NCBI GenBank assembly: GCA_018982785.1
Contig: JAHHEN010000007.1
Coordinates: 208,501-272,500, forward strand
Length of the DNA stretch: 64,000 nt
Reading direction: 5' to 3'
Origin: Enterococcus innesii
GTDB lineage: Bacteria > Bacillota > Bacilli > Lactobacillales > Enterococcaceae
Shown here: piece by piece, positions 30,835 through 41,272 of the stretch
Layout of the letters: every line of letters starts with the position of its first letter
Position numbering within the stretch: position 1 is the stretch's first letter
The notes under the pieces: generated by a model
Database searches by the model: none
What the model was told of the DNA's origin: nothing
Seen by the model: only the letters and a program-made list of their open reading frames with translations
Made by a program: the position numbers and the translations under genes

Positions 30835-33234
30835 CTAAATAAAATTCAACGGCTCTTGGTCAATCGACACGTACAATCCTTTGCGCTGATCGATTTGACT
30901 TTGATCCAACAGACGGGTCAACAAAGCAGGTAGCTGCGGTTCATTTTTGTATTTAATGATCAATTGGTAGTAATAACGGTTTTTCACCCGCAAAATCGCA
31001 CTTGGTGCCGGCCCCAACAAAATACTTTGCGGTGACAGCTCCTGCTGCAGATCCCGCGCGATCGCAAACATCTTCTGAGCGGCGACTTGCTCTTCGGGAT
31101 GGCTGCAGGTGATTTTGACGGTGAAATAATACGGTGGATAGCCGCTTTGGTGCCGCATCCACATCTCTTTTTGATAGAAATCTTCGTAATCTTGCGACTG
31201 CGCCAATTGGATGGCGTAGTGCTCAGGGTTGAATGTTTGGATCACCACTTCGCCGGTTTTTTCTGCCCGACCTGCCCGACCACTGACCTGAGTCAGCAGC
31301 TGGAACGTCCGTTCACTCGAACGAAAATCTGGCAAATTCAAGGCGGTATCGGCATTCAAGACCCCTACCAGTGTGATATCAGGAAAATCCAAGCCTTTGG
31401 CGATCATTTGAGTCCCTAACAAAATATCCGCTTTTTTCTCCCCAAATAAGGTCAAGATTTTTTCGTGGGCGCCTTTTTTGCGGGTGGTATCGACATCCAT
31501 CCGTAAGACCCGCGCTTCGGGAAACAGTTCCTTCAACTCTTCTTCCACTTTTTGCGTGCCCGTTCCGTAATAACGAATCTTGTCTGCATTATTGGGGCAA
31601 CGATGGGGGATGTGTTCTTCATGCCCGCAATAATGACAGCGCATCGTTTTGGTATCCATATGCAGCGTCAAGGAGATGTCGCAATTTGGACAAGGCAAAA
31701 CATACCCGCAATCGCGGCACATCACGAAGGAAGAATAGCCGCGCCGATTCAGCAGCAAGACGATCTGTTCTTTGCGGGCCAAACGGTCTGTGATTTTTTC
31801 CTGTAACGGACGAGAAAAAGTTTGATACTTTTTATTGGCAAATTCGGTACGCATATCCACGACTTCGATCTGCGGTAATTGCGCACTGGTTTTTGCCCGT
31901 TGATTCAATTTCAATAAGCGGTAGACTTCTTTTTGTGCCCGAGCACGAGATTCCAATGACGGCGTCGCACTGCCTAACACCACTGGACAGTGATGGTACT
32001 GGCTGCGCCAAATCGCTAAATCTCTCGCATGGTAACGAGGGGCTTCCTCTTGCTTGTAGGAGGCTTCGTGCTCCTCATCGACGATGATGACCCCGATGTT
32101 TTTCAACGGAGCAAAAATCGCCGAGCGGGCGCCAACCACCACCTGCGCCTCCCCACGTTCGATCTTACGCCATTCATCGTATTTTTCACCTTGGGACAAG
32201 CCGCTGTGTAAAACAGCCACTGCGTCGCCGAGACGGCTTTTAAAGCGTTCGACCATTTGCGGGGTCAACGCGATCTCCGGTACGAGCATGATCGCGGTTT
32301 TGCCTTGTTTCAGCAATTGGGCGATCGCTTGTAGATAGACTTCTGTTTTTCCACTGCCGGTGATCCCTTCCAGTAAAAAAGTCTGTGCCTCTTGGTTATC
32401 CGCACAAGCAGTGATTTGCGCTACTGCAGCTGCCTGTTCTTCATTTAATTCAAGGGGGACCGTTTTTTGAAATTGACGGTCTTTGTAAGGATCACGGTAG
32501 GCTTCAACTTCCGTAAAGGTCAGCCAGCCAGCTTCTTGCGCTTGGCTCAAAGCCGCAGTGGAAATCCCTTGTTCGGTAAAAAAGGAAACCGGCAAGCGGG
32601 CTTCCTCTGTCAAAATCTGTAAGATTTCCAGCTTGCGTTTGGCCCCTTTGCGCAGCTGTTGCTGGACGGCGGGGATTTCTGCTGGCTCGATCTTGCGTTC
32701 AATGTAACGGGTCATTTTCGCTTTGTTTTTATTTTTCACGAGATACTGCAATTCAACTACTGCGGCTTCCCGCAAAGGCTTCAACTGCGGCAGCAGCCCT
32801 GCACTTTCGGCGTCTTGCCAACTGAGGATGCCGTCTTCAGGAAAATATTCTTTGATGGGATGATTTCCTTCCAGCAAAACGATCTGCTTTTGGTACTCGG
32901 CTTTCATCACACTAGGCAGCATCGTCTGCAAGCAAGTAATCTTAAAGGCAAAGGTCGTTTCCTTCATGTAGTCGGCTAATTGGAGAAGTTCTTCATTGAC
33001 GACAGGCGACAAATCCAACAAACGAACGATTGGTTTTAAGGTCTGCTGCGGTTCGGCAACTTCTGAAAGGCCGACGACGAACCCTTGGATATGGCGGTCG
33101 CCCTTGCCAAATGGCACTTCGACCCGCATCCCTGTCTCAATGGCGGCTTGTAATTCTGATGGGATCAGATAGGTAAAAGGCTGATCGGTCTGCATCGTGG
33201 GAACATCCACGATCACTTCTGCTATGTACGCCAT
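30835..33234 (-). CDS. priA: Primosomal protein N' (replication restart helicase)
   Basis: 799-aa superfamily 2 helicase that reloads the replisome at stalled forks. Walker A GITGSGKTEVYL, DEEH box, and eight cysteines of the double zinc site (CRDCGYVLPCPNC ... CHYCGHEEHIPHRC). N-terminal 3'-end-binding domain present. First gene of priA-def-fmt-rsmB-stp-prkC. AAGGAGGAG upstream of the ATG. A possible promoter (CAGACA, 17, TAAAAT) lies in the ~85 bases after the rpoZ terminator. Confidence 0.96.
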   Translation of the reverse strand: MAYIAEVIVDVPTMQTDQPFTYLIPSELQAAIETGMRVEVPFGKGDRHIQGFVVGLSEVAEPQQTLKPIVRLLDLSPVVNEELLQLADYMKETTFAFKITCLQTMLPSVMKAEYQKQIVLLEGNHPIKEYFPEDGILSWQDAESAGLLPQLKPLREAAVVELQYLVKNKNKAKMTRYIERKIEPAEIPAVQQQLRKGAKRKLEILQILTEEARLPVSFFTEQGISTAALSQAQEAGWLTFTEVEAYRDPYKDRQFQKTVPLELNEEQAAAVAQITACADNQEAQTFLLEGITGSGKTEVYLQAIAQLLKQGKTAIMLVPEIALTPQMVERFKSRLGDAVAVLHSGLSQGEKYDEWRKIERGEAQVVVGARSAIFAPLKNIGVIIVDEEHEASYKQEEAPRYHARDLAIWRSQYHHCPVVLGSATPSLESRARAQKEVYRLLKLNQRAKTSAQLPQIEVVDMRTEFANKKYQTFSRPLQEKITDRLARKEQIVLLLNRRGYSSFVMCRDCGYVLPCPNCDISLTLHMDTKTMRCHYCGHEEHIPHRCPNNADKIRYYGTGTQKVEEELKELFPEARVLRMDVDTTRKKGAHEKILTLFGEKKADILLGTQMIAKGLDFPDITLVGVLNADTALNLPDFRSSERTFQLLTQVSGRAGRAEKTGEVVIQTFNPEHYAIQLAQSQDYEDFYQKEMWMRHQSGYPPYYFTVKITCSHPEEQVAAQKMFAIARDLQQELSPQSILLGPAPSAILRVKNRYYYQLIIKYKNEPQLPALLTRLLDQSQIDQRKGLYVSIDQEPLNFI

Positions 33235-33320
33235 TTCTTCTCCTCCTTTTAGGTTCTATTTTACTAAATGGGTGGGGGTTTGTCTGTACCCCTTACAAAA
33301 ATTTAACCATCGCCATTCAA

Positions 33321-33354
33321 AAGAAAAAGCCAGAACACAGGCGTGCTCTAGCTT
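33321..33354 (-). terminator. rpoZ terminator
   Basis: Twelve-pair stem (33327-33338 with 33343-33354, two wobble pairs), 4-base loop, T5 tail on the minus strand. Confidence 0.87.
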
Positions 33355-33362
33355 GCTTTTGT

Positions 33363-33668
33363 CTATAGCTTTTGTTCGTCGCGGATACGCGCTTCTAATT
33401 CTTTTTGTTCTTGGTCTTTTTGCGCTTTGCGCTCTTCTTGTTCCATTTTCAAGCGGGCCCGTTTGATTTCTGGATGCGGATCATTAACGACTAATTCCGC
33501 TTCGATTTCTTCAAGTGCTTGACCCACGCTTTTCACTGAATCAAAGTTTTCTAGTGTTGCTTGCGCACCGGCATCAAGTTCATGCGCCCGTTTGCTTGCT
33601 AAGATCACTAATGAATATTTTGAGTTGACACGATCCAACAAAGAATCGATTGAAGGTTTTAACATCAT
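33363..33668 (-). CDS. rpoZ: DNA-directed RNA polymerase subunit omega
   Basis: 101-aa omega subunit. [30 protein letters not shown] is the conserved core, shown in part: [21 protein letters not shown] charged coiled C-terminus follows. Directly downstream of gmk, as in most Firmicutes. Either of two adjacent ATGs could be the start. Confidence 0.95.
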   Translation of the reverse strand: MMLKPSIDSLLDRVNSKYSLVILASKRAHELDAGAQATLENFDSVKSVGQALEEIEAELVVNDPHPEIKRARLKMEQEERKAQKDQEQKELEARIRDEQKL

Positions 33669-33673
33669 ATTTC

Positions 33674-34300
<627 letters not shown>

Positions 34301-34323
34301 TCACTGACATTTGCTTAACGTCT

Positions 34324-34352
34324 ATTTTGCACTTTTTTTCAGCAACTTTCAA
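34324..34352 (-). promoter_or_regulatory. Probable gmk-rpoZ promoter
   Basis: Minus-strand TTGAAA (34347-34352), 17 bases, CAAAAT (34324-34329), ~35 bases before gmk. Confidence 0.5.
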
Positions 34353-34412
34353 GAACTACTTTATTATAATGGGAATTTCATGAAATTGCTAGTCTCCACT
34401 TCGGCCGCTTTC

Positions 34413-34694
34413 TTAAAAGCCCATGTTGCTTAAGGTATTGATGACCCCTGCTAATTCGTCTTTGGCAGTGATCGCTTTTTCAGTAGGATCCGTCACTTCT
34501 TGGCAATCGATACGTACGATGTACCGACGATTTAAAGAAACCGCTACGCCATCAACTAATAGATGAAGAAAATCCGGCTCGATAGCTACGCAGGCATCTT
34601 CCCACGCAGAGAAATTCTCTTTGTCAGAGGGTATACTGCGTTTGATGACATTTTTTCCGCTCAGTTCGTGAAAGGTGATATCGTAATATTTCAT
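34413..34694 (-). CDS. Hypothetical protein downstream of yicC
   Basis: 93-aa acidic, soluble protein starting MKYYDITFHELSG, with GGAGG 9 bases before ATG 34694. No domain recognised. It has regular alpha/beta pattern with a YIVRIDCQEVTD strand. It follows yicC by 13 bases, so is probably co-transcribed. No terminator is clear after it. Confidence 0.75.
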   Translation of the reverse strand: MKYYDITFHELSGKNVIKRSIPSDKENFSAWEDACVAIEPDFLHLLVDGVAVSLNRRYIVRIDCQEVTDPTEKAITAKDELAGVINTLSNMGF

Positions 34695-34707
34695 TGGTTC
34701 ATTCCTC

Positions 34708-35592
34708 CTACTCGATGTTTTGAACTTGTTCTCTGATTTTTTCAATGATCGTCTTCATTTGGACGACACTGTTTTTGATTTGGATCGGACTTGATTTTGA
34801 GCCAATCGTATTGACTTCCCGGTTCATCTCTTGGATCAAGAAATCCAGCTCTCGACCTATTGGTGTCTCAGCTGCCAGCAGCTCCGTCATCGTCGTTAAA
34901 TGGATACTTAAACGATCCAGTTCTTCGTGGATATCGCCGCGTTCCAATAAAATCGCCAACTCTGTCAGTAAACGATCGCGCTCGACTTCTTCCCCTAAAT
35001 AGGCAGTCAGTTTCTTTTCAAAGCGTTCTTGGTAGTCTGCCTCATAGAGGGCCACGAATTGTTTGAGTTCTGTCAGCTTTTCCTGCAGCTGTCGCTGGTT
35101 TTCTTGCAAGATCTGCAGAATGCCTTGCCCTTCCACCCAGCGGCTTTGATCGATCGCTGCCAGCGCTTGATCTAATGCTTCCATCACGCCATCGGCTAAG
35201 GTGCTTTCTTCTGGCTCTTGATCAGAGATCGTTAGGAAGGCCTCATGGAGCAGGAATTGTTCCAGCAATGCTGCTTTTGGCAGCTCTGGCAGGTCAAAAC
35301 GGGCGTTGGCTTCAGTATCGATCTCCTGCATGAAACGTTCCAGTAGGTCCCATTGGATCTCGATCTGTTTCGTATTTGCGGTTTTTTCTTTTAAAGTCAC
35401 ATACAATTCGATTCGTCCTCGCTGGAGGGTCTGCTTGATCGACTGCCGTAAAGCACCTTCTAGAGGATTCAACTGTTTGGGCATTCGCAGCTGCAGGTCC
35501 AAAAAGCGCTGATTGACACTTTTGATCTCAATTTCGATCTGCACATCTGGCGTTTCTGCACTGCCTTTGCCAAAACCAGTCATACTTTTCAT
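34708..35592 (-). CDS. yicC: YicC family endoribonuclease
   Basis: YicC/YloC family, 294 aa. N-terminal MKSMTGFGKG and SVNQRFLDLQLRMP, C-terminal REVNTIGSKSS and VVQMKTIIEKIREQVQN. YicC proteins are now known as oligomeric endoribonucleases acting on RNA including small RNAs in E. coli. Start ATG 35592 has GAGGAG upstream; an upstream frame of five codons lacks a site. Near gmk-rpoZ, as in B. subtilis. Confidence 0.92.
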   Translation of the reverse strand: MKSMTGFGKGSAETPDVQIEIEIKSVNQRFLDLQLRMPKQLNPLEGALRQSIKQTLQRGRIELYVTLKEKTANTKQIEIQWDLLERFMQEIDTEANARFDLPELPKAALLEQFLLHEAFLTISDQEPEESTLADGVMEALDQALAAIDQSRWVEGQGILQILQENQRQLQEKLTELKQFVALYEADYQERFEKKLTAYLGEEVERDRLLTELAILLERGDIHEELDRLSIHLTTMTELLAAETPIGRELDFLIQEMNREVNTIGSKSSPIQIKNSVVQMKTIIEKIREQVQNIE

Positions 35593-35619
35593 TTGATCAC
35601 TCCTCACCCTTTTGCTTTC

Positions 35620-35835
35620 TTACATGGAAAGCAAGGCTTTTTTAAGTTCTGCAAATTCTTCATTGGATAAGGTCACGCCTTTGCCCATCTTCTCGTGCTC
35701 TGGGCCCCAATCTCTCAGATCAAATTTTGGCGGACGCCCATTCCAGCTCACCAAATTCAATTCTTTGCGCCAGCCTCTTTGATTTTCCGAAAGCACGGCG
35801 ATCTCTTCAACGATTTCATACGAAAATTTATCCAT
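35620..35835 (-). CDS. YdbC-type PC4-like single-stranded DNA binding protein
   Basis: 71-aa protein with the YdbC/PC4 pattern: EIVEEIAVLSENQRGWRKELNLVSW, then PPKFDLRDWGPEHEKMGKG, given here in pieces. Lactococcal YdbC binds ssDNA and RNA and resembles the eukaryotic PC4 coactivator. It overlaps the end of the patatin-like gene by eight bases. Confidence 0.85.
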   Translation of the reverse strand: MDKFSYEIVEEIAVLSENQRGWRKELNLVSWNGRPPKFDLRDWGPEHEKMGKGVTLSNEEFAELKKALLSM

Positions 35836-37492
35836 TTTCTGCTCCTTTCAAAAGATAGTGACTATACGCTGCCATTAAAGCAGTCAGCGGGTAACGCCGA
35901 CGAATCTGCTGAAGGGCGGGCAGATTCAATTGCTGCGTCCGATAAAAAAAGAAAAAGCGGTTTTGCTCGGACAAGACAAAAAAACGGTCGCGATAATAGC
36001 TCAGCCACTCGGTGATCGACCAGGCATCGGCTTCTTCCACTGCCTTTAGCGCAATTTTTTCAGCTAAAGCCGTTAGCATCGTTTCCTGCTCATAAATCAC
36101 CGTAGGCGCTAGATACAATACTTTCGCGGTACACTCTATCAGTATACGCCCCCACTGCTCAAATGGCACATCCTGTTGATAGAATTTACGCATTTTTTTC
36201 CAAAATTCTTTTTTCTTTAGTTCCTGATAAAGCAACGGGTCTGTCTGGCATAGCTCTTTCAAAAAGCCCCGCCATAACGGCTGAAAATCAACCGTCTTTT
36301 CAAAGGTATACCAATGGCCTTGGTATTTGTCGAACACTTTCAAGGTTTCCAAATAGCCTAAGGTCATATTATCCAGCGAACGCTGGGCATCAAAAACCAA
36401 AAAGCTGCCTAAGGACCAAGGAGACCCCAACGAAAGCTGCGCAGTTTCTTCCGTCAAAACCGTCCTTTTATTGATGCCAGGTCCTTGGACATCCACGGTG
36501 ATACATTCCGTTGCCCCTTGCTGGAGAGCGACATCGATGGGCAGGTTATTGCGATAGCCGCCATCGATATAATAAGCATCATTAATTTTTTGCGCCTGCA
36601 TCGCTGGATAAAATGAGGCGGATGCCAACAACCAATGCAGATTTTCCTCAACTGCGGATGGATCAAAGGCATAAACCGTCTCCTTGAAATCGGGCAGACG
36701 AGTCGTACAGATCAGCAAATGACAAGCAGTTTGGCTGAATTTTTCTTGATCAAAGGTCTTTTGCAAAAGCTTTGCCAAGGGTTCGGTACTGGCGCCGTTG
36801 CTTTTGACTGCTTCGCGGACCAGCGAGTTGGCTTGATTCATCAAATCCCGCAGTGTTTGGGCTCGTACCGAAGCAAGCGGATAGTGCAATACTTGCTCGC
36901 TGGAGATATTTGCCCATAAATCGACGGCCGCTTCCACATCATTCATTAAAATCAAGGCGCCATTCAACGCACCAACGGAAGTTCCTGTGATCCATTCAAA
37001 GGTGATGCCCCGTTCTTGCAGCGCTTGCCAAACCCCGATTTGATACGCCCCATGAGCACCGCCACCGCCTAAAACCAGCGCCGTCTGATAAGCTAGCACT
37101 CTTTGATACCCTTGAGGGACCACCTGATACCCTTGCTGGATAAACCACTCAGCCAAGGGGGTCCGATGAGGGAGCTGCCACAAGACGGCTGCTACAAAAC
37201 GACTGCGGGCAAAGCTTTCTGTCACAGCTAGCAGTTGTTTCCAAGTAAACTCAGCGGCTGCTTCCACCAGCAGATTGGTGATAGTCAGTGTCTTTTGGTC
37301 AAAATCAAACTGCCCGGCAAGGTAAAAGCGGCCATAACGGCTGTCGATCTGCCAGCCCTGCTGCGCCATGTCGGCAAGAAAGGCTCTTCGCGCTTTTGAG
37401 TGCGACTCAAAAAAGGAAAAGACCAGTCGGCTTTCTTGAAACCCTACCCTTTGTGCAAGAAAATCGATCGAAGTCAGTTTTTTCACTTTCAT
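35828..37492 (-). CDS. Patatin-like phospholipase family protein
   Basis: 554 aa. Oxyanion motif GGGGAHGAYQIG near residue 142, nucleophile elbow GTSVGALNG near 171, and catalytic Asp in DGGYRNNLP near 313. These define a Ser-Asp patatin hydrolase of the RssA type. The N-terminal ~135 residues and ~200 C-terminal residues are extra regions I do not recognise. No signal peptide. Start ATG 37492 has GGAGG 7 bases upstream. Substrate unknown. Confidence 0.88.
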   Translation of the reverse strand: MKVKKLTSIDFLAQRVGFQESRLVFSFFESHSKARRAFLADMAQQGWQIDSRYGRFYLAGQFDFDQKTLTITNLLVEAAAEFTWKQLLAVTESFARSRFVAAVLWQLPHRTPLAEWFIQQGYQVVPQGYQRVLAYQTALVLGGGGAHGAYQIGVWQALQERGITFEWITGTSVGALNGALILMNDVEAAVDLWANISSEQVLHYPLASVRAQTLRDLMNQANSLVREAVKSNGASTEPLAKLLQKTFDQEKFSQTACHLLICTTRLPDFKETVYAFDPSAVEENLHWLLASASFYPAMQAQKINDAYYIDGGYRNNLPIDVALQQGATECITVDVQGPGINKRTVLTEETAQLSLGSPWSLGSFLVFDAQRSLDNMTLGYLETLKVFDKYQGHWYTFEKTVDFQPLWRGFLKELCQTDPLLYQELKKKEFWKKMRKFYQQDVPFEQWGRILIECTAKVLYLAPTVIYEQETMLTALAEKIALKAVEEADAWSITEWLSYYRDRFFVLSEQNRFFFFYRTQQLNLPALQQIRRRYPLTALMAAYSHYLLKGAENG

Positions 37493-37510
37493 CAAGACGC
37501 CTCCTTAAGC

Positions 37511-37565
37511 AAAAAAGAATAGACGAATGACACGCCAGCTGCCGTACCACTCGAGCTATTCTTTT
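37511..37565 (-). terminator. srtA terminator
   Basis: Arms AAAAGAATAG / CTATTCTTTT (37513-37522, 37556-37565) with inner partial pairing, T-run on the minus strand. Confidence 0.65.
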
Positions 37566-37567
37566 GA

Positions 37568-38283
37568 TTAAAATGTTCGTTGTGCCATGTTGAATGCCGC
37601 CAGCATCTCATCCGTAGCTTCATCGACTGGCGTCACAGATTCCAAATCACCTTGGATCACACGACGGGTGACACCGCCCATTTCGCCACAGGTGATCAGC
37701 GTGATCATTTTGCGGCCTTCTACTTCGTCAAGCAAATAGACATCGGTCGGATCGACCCGCACAGAAGAAGTCGCGGTATACGTGTAAATATTTTCCAGAT
37801 CGGTCACATAGATAGCCGCCCCGATGGCGACATCATCCAATGGTGTAAACAAAAGATCTGGCGATTGGGCGCGATGGCTAGCTAACGCGTAATTGCCTTC
37901 CCCATTTTTTGGGTGGGACTTAACGTACCAGCACCATACAGCAAGGCCTCGTTGGCCAAGCCTTTAAAAATCGGCAGATTGATCCCAACACTAGGAACCG
38001 CTACGCCGCCGATCACTGGCAAGGCTTTGTTGCTCAGCTGCGCCCGTAAGACTGCTTCTGAACTCGCCGGCTCCACGGCATCAAAATCAAAGGTCGCTTC
38101 CGCTTCCATGTTTTTTTCCAAATCACTACGATCAATGGTGCCGACTGCGTATGCTTCACCTGTTTGTTTAATAAAATAATTTTTGATTTGATTATTAAAA
38201 ATCAATGCTAAACCAATCAATAACAGCAAAAGCAAAAAGAGATTGCTCAGCCAATTGGAAAGTCTACTTTTCTTTTTTCTCAT
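37568..38283 (-). CDS. srtA: Class A sortase, one homopolymer frameshift
   Basis: Membrane transpeptidase that anchors LPXTG proteins to the wall. N-terminal membrane helix (NLFLLLLLLIGLALIF), then the sortase fold. The catalytic His (ASHRAQ) falls in the short stretch between the two frames. The catalytic Cys (LITCGE) and Arg (TRRVI) are in the second. The break is at the C4 run 37900-37903: QKM should continue GEGNYALASHRAQSPDLLFTP and does if one G is added. About 238 aa when repaired. The LITC motif and lack of a long N-terminal domain fit class A. Monocistronic. Confidence 0.92.
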
Positions 38284-38514
38284 AGGTTCTCGTCTCCATT
38301 AGTTTCTTCTTTTATCATACCAAAATCCTCATAAAGACGCCAATTTGGGCCATTTTTTTTACGAAAAGACAAGATTTGCCTTTTTTTGTCGAAAAAGGGA
38401 ACTTAAAAATTGTTTTTTCTGTTATTTTGTAATATAACTTTAAACGAAAAGATACAAGCAATTTTCAGCGCTTTGTTGTAGAATGAACTTAGTAGATAGG
38501 AGGGATCGATCGGC

Positions 38515-39302
38515 ATGTCTAACACGATTTACGTACATATTGATACAACCAGCAATGCCGTCTTGACCCGCGGGCTTGCCCCCAAGATTTTAACAAGAGC
38601 ATTGTCCATCAGCCCAAGAATCTGCTCTTGCTTGATCCTTCCAGTGATTTCGGCGAATTCGACGGTCATACGGGCTTAAAAGTCATTCGTGGAATGGAAG
38701 ATGTCCAACTGTTTTTTCAGCAGATCAACAAAGGTCGTATTGCTGAAGAAATGAAGTGGATCGATTTTAACGATTACGAGATGGTCAAAGAATTGACGCC
38801 TTTAGAGATCTCCGAATTGTTATATTTTGGCCACATGAAGACACACCTCCACTCCCCTTTCTTTTACAAACTGCAAAATAACTTTGTTTTCTTTGACTTA
38901 AAAGATGCACGTTCCCGTGTTTATTATCGCTATTTAGATGAATATTACCGGATCTTGGCGGATCGGATCACCCGCATCGTCTTAGAAAAAATCAATGATC
39001 GTCTCTCCTTTTTTAAAAAAGCGACACCGGTGGAAAAGCTCGACTTTAATTTGCTGAAAGAATTGCGGGGAATCATGCAAGAAGGCATCGTCTTCTGTCT
39101 GACACAAGAGCAACTGATCGATAAAACTTATACGATCCCGATCTATCTGTCAGAAGATGCTGGCTTGAAAAGCACATTGGTCAATCAAAAAGAGTTAGAT
39201 CAAATTGCAGTTTTGCGCTACTCAGCCAGCAAAAAAAACTGGTCGTTGGAAATTGATCAAGAAGATCTGGCTTTTGGATTTTTCGACAAAAAAATGTCTT
39301 GA
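38515..39302 (+). CDS. Conserved-looking hypothetical protein, one frameshift
   Basis: The frame from ATG 38515 (MSNTIYVHIDTTSNAV, with GGAGGG upstream) runs to LAPK. It should then continue DFNKSIVHQPKNLLLLD into the frame ending at 39302. One A added at 38584-38585 joins them, giving ~262 aa. No family recognised. It is soluble, rich in Asp, Lys and aromatic residues, with no signal peptide or membrane segment. Only plus-strand gene among a minus-strand block, with its own terminator shared with thiT. Confidence 0.75.
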
Positions 39303-39338
39303 TGCTTCTCTTTTTCAAAGAGCATCAAGACATTTTTT
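39290..39338. terminator. Bidirectional terminator between 38.5-kb gene and thiT
   Basis: Arms TGTCTTGATGCT and AGCATCAAGACA, with A-run before and T6 after. Confidence 0.88.
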
Positions 39339-39356
39339 ATGATTTCATTTCTAAAA

Positions 39357-39929
39357 TTAAACTTTCGGCACAAATAATTTTGGAGCGGCCTTGACTAAGA
39401 GACCTAATACGACCCCTACATAAACGATATTGATGATGACCGATGACCCATTAAAGATCAAGGAATACAGATACGGACTTTGTCCTGGCGGTGCGTACAT
39501 TCCCCAGACAAAAACCCCTGCCCAATAATGCCAAAACCAACGGCTAATCACCGCCACGATGCCCCCTAAGACGACATACCACGTAACGGTTTTGCTGTTT
39601 TGACGGATCGCTTGCTGGATTTTATTAGCAAACAAGCCGCCCATCCCACCAAAAGCAAAGGCAAAGGGATATTCAAAGATGATCTGTGGAACGGTGATAA
39701 AGTTACGCATCGCACTACCAATCAAAATATTCAGTAAGCCCCACATAAATCCCGCCGTCATTCCCGGCAGCACCCCGCGACGATACGAATACAAGACCAA
39801 GGGCACGAGCCCTAGAGACAAGTCGATACTGGAATTGGCTGTCTGGATCGGGATATACGACAAGACGACCCCGATAGCAGCAATCATCGTTCCTTCCGTC
39901 CACACTTGCAGCGACATTTTTCGTTTCAA
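39357..39929 (-). CDS. thiT: Energy-coupled thiamine transporter S component ThiT
   Basis: ECF S component that binds thiamine in the membrane and uses a shared EcfAA'T module. 190 aa with six hydrophobic helices. Substrate-site features are present (EYPFAFAFGGMGG, RWFWHYWAG, YSLIFNGS). The start is TTG at 39929, seven to eight bases from AAAGGAGGAG; a longer frame would run into the riboswitch. A TPP riboswitch directly upstream confirms thiamine. Confidence 0.93.
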   Translation of the reverse strand: MKRKMSLQVWTEGTMIAAIGVVLSYIPIQTANSSIDLSLGLVPLVLYSYRRGVLPGMTAGFMWGLLNILIGSAMRNFITVPQIIFEYPFAFAFGGMGGLFANKIQQAIRQNSKTVTWYVVLGGIVAVISRWFWHYWAGVFVWGMYAPPGQSPYLYSLIFNGSSVIINIVYVGVVLGLLVKAAPKLFVPKV

Positions 39930-39934
39930 AAAAA

Positions 39935-39972
39935 CTCCTCCTTTAGAATCATCACAATTCACAAAGGAGAAG
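39935..39972 (-). promoter_or_regulatory. thiT Shine-Dalgarno and anti-Shine-Dalgarno segment
   Basis: AAAGGAGGAG (39935-39944) can pair with the upstream CTCCTTT (within 39959-39972) to hide the ribosome binding site. The same CTCCTTTGTGA can instead pair with TCACAAAGGGGAG in the 5' part of the riboswitch (40064-40078 region). This is the expected on/off switch. Confidence 0.65.
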
Positions 39973-39991
39973 TGTTAGACACTTCAACTCG

Positions 39992-40078
39992 TCACAATTC
40001 CTACGTTCGCATGATCGAAACAGGTACGAAGGGTTTAGAGTACTCTCATTCTCAGCCTTTGCAGACTCCCCTTTGTGA
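39992..40078 (-). ncRNA. TPP riboswitch (THI element)
   Basis: Minus-strand RNA shows the THI-box blocks in order: GGGGAGTC, GGCTGAGA, AACCCTTCG, ACCTGTTTCGATC, GAACGTAGGAA. P1 is TCACAA/TTGTGA. It lies upstream of thiT with no strong terminator before the start, so translational control is likely. Confidence 0.92.
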
Positions 40079-40190
40079 TTAGATTCTATTTTATTTTTTG
40101 CTTGCGTTTCGCAAGTCACTTTCAAGAATACCATAAATTGGTGAAAAGAAACATGACTGCGATCGTTTTTTCTAAAAACATCCTGAAACT

Positions 40191-40241
40191 CCTCAAAAAA
40201 AAAACAGCCAATGAGGGGCTAAAGACCGACCATTGGCTGTT
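40191..40241 (-). terminator. prs terminator
   Basis: Stem AACAGCCAATG / CATTGGCTGTT with 17-base loop, followed by about ten T residues on the minus strand. Confidence 0.92.
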
Positions 40242-40264
40242 GTTCTCATGCTGATTAGGCACGA

Positions 40265-41239
40265 TTAAATTGATAATTTTGACTCAAACAGTGGACTTAC
40301 TGGTTTGTTCTCATGGATTCGTTTGATCGCTTCGCCCATCAAGGCACCGACACTGATCTCATCGATTTTTTTCGACTTGCGGTCTTCTGGCAAGTGAATC
40401 GAATCTGTTACAACTAGATGCTCAATGGCCGAATCTTCGATCCGTTCCAAGGCAGGTCCTGACAAGACAGGGTGGGTACATGAGGCGTAAACACTTTTGG
40501 CACCTGCTTGTTTCAACGCATTCGCAGCCAATGTGATGGTACCAGCAGTATCGATCATATCGTCGATCAAGACACAAGTTTTGCCTTCAACATGACCAAT
40601 GATATTCATGACTTCCGCTACGTTGGCTTTCGGACGACGTTTGTCGATGATCGCGATTGGTGACTTAAGAAACTCAGCTAATTTGCGGGCACGAGTCACG
40701 CCTCCGTGGTCTGGTGAAACAACTACGACATCATCGCCTTGAATGCCTCTTTCCAAGAAGTAGTTGGCGATCAATGGTGCACCCATCAAGTGGTCAACTG
40801 GGATATCAAAGAACCCTTGAATCTGTGAAGCATGCAAATCCAGTGTAACCATACGGTTCGCACCGGCTTTTTCGATCATGTTTGCTACAAGTTTTGCGGT
40901 GATTGGTTCTCTTGATCGCGCTTTGCGGTCTTGTCTTGCATAACCATAATAAGGCATTACTACATTGATCGTCTTCGCACTGGCGCGCTTCAAAGCATCG
41001 ATCATGATCAGCAATTCCATTAGGTTATCGTTTACAGGGCTGCTGGTTGATTGAATCACGTAGACGTGGGCACCACGAATACTTTCTTCAATATTCACTT
41101 GGATTTCACCATCGCTAAATTGTTTGACTGAACACTTACCTAATTCAACACCTACTGCAGCTGCGATTTTTTCCGCCAAAGGACGATTTGAGTTCAGAGA
41201 AAAAATCTTCAATCTTGGATCAAAATAATGATTTGACAT
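40265..41239 (-). CDS. prs: Ribose-phosphate pyrophosphokinase
   Basis: Makes PRPP from ribose 5-phosphate and ATP. 324 aa from ATG 41239, which has GGAGG 5 bases upstream. [24 protein letters not shown], the PRPP signature [12 protein letters not shown] and the [11 protein letters not shown] region are conserved. Downstream of glmU in the same direction, the usual glmU-prs pair. Confidence 0.97.
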   Translation of the reverse strand: MSNHYFDPRLKIFSLNSNRPLAEKIAAAVGVELGKCSVKQFSDGEIQVNIEESIRGAHVYVIQSTSSPVNDNLMELLIMIDALKRASAKTINVVMPYYGYARQDRKARSREPITAKLVANMIEKAGANRMVTLDLHASQIQGFFDIPVDHLMGAPLIANYFLERGIQGDDVVVVSPDHGGVTRARKLAEFLKSPIAIIDKRRPKANVAEVMNIIGHVEGKTCVLIDDMIDTAGTITLAANALKQAGAKSVYASCTHPVLSGPALERIEDSAIEHLVVTDSIHLPEDRKSKKIDEISVGALMGEAIKRIHENKPVSPLFESKLSI

Positions 41240-41272
41240 GAGAACCTCCACTTTCTTTGCGTTCATCTAGAA

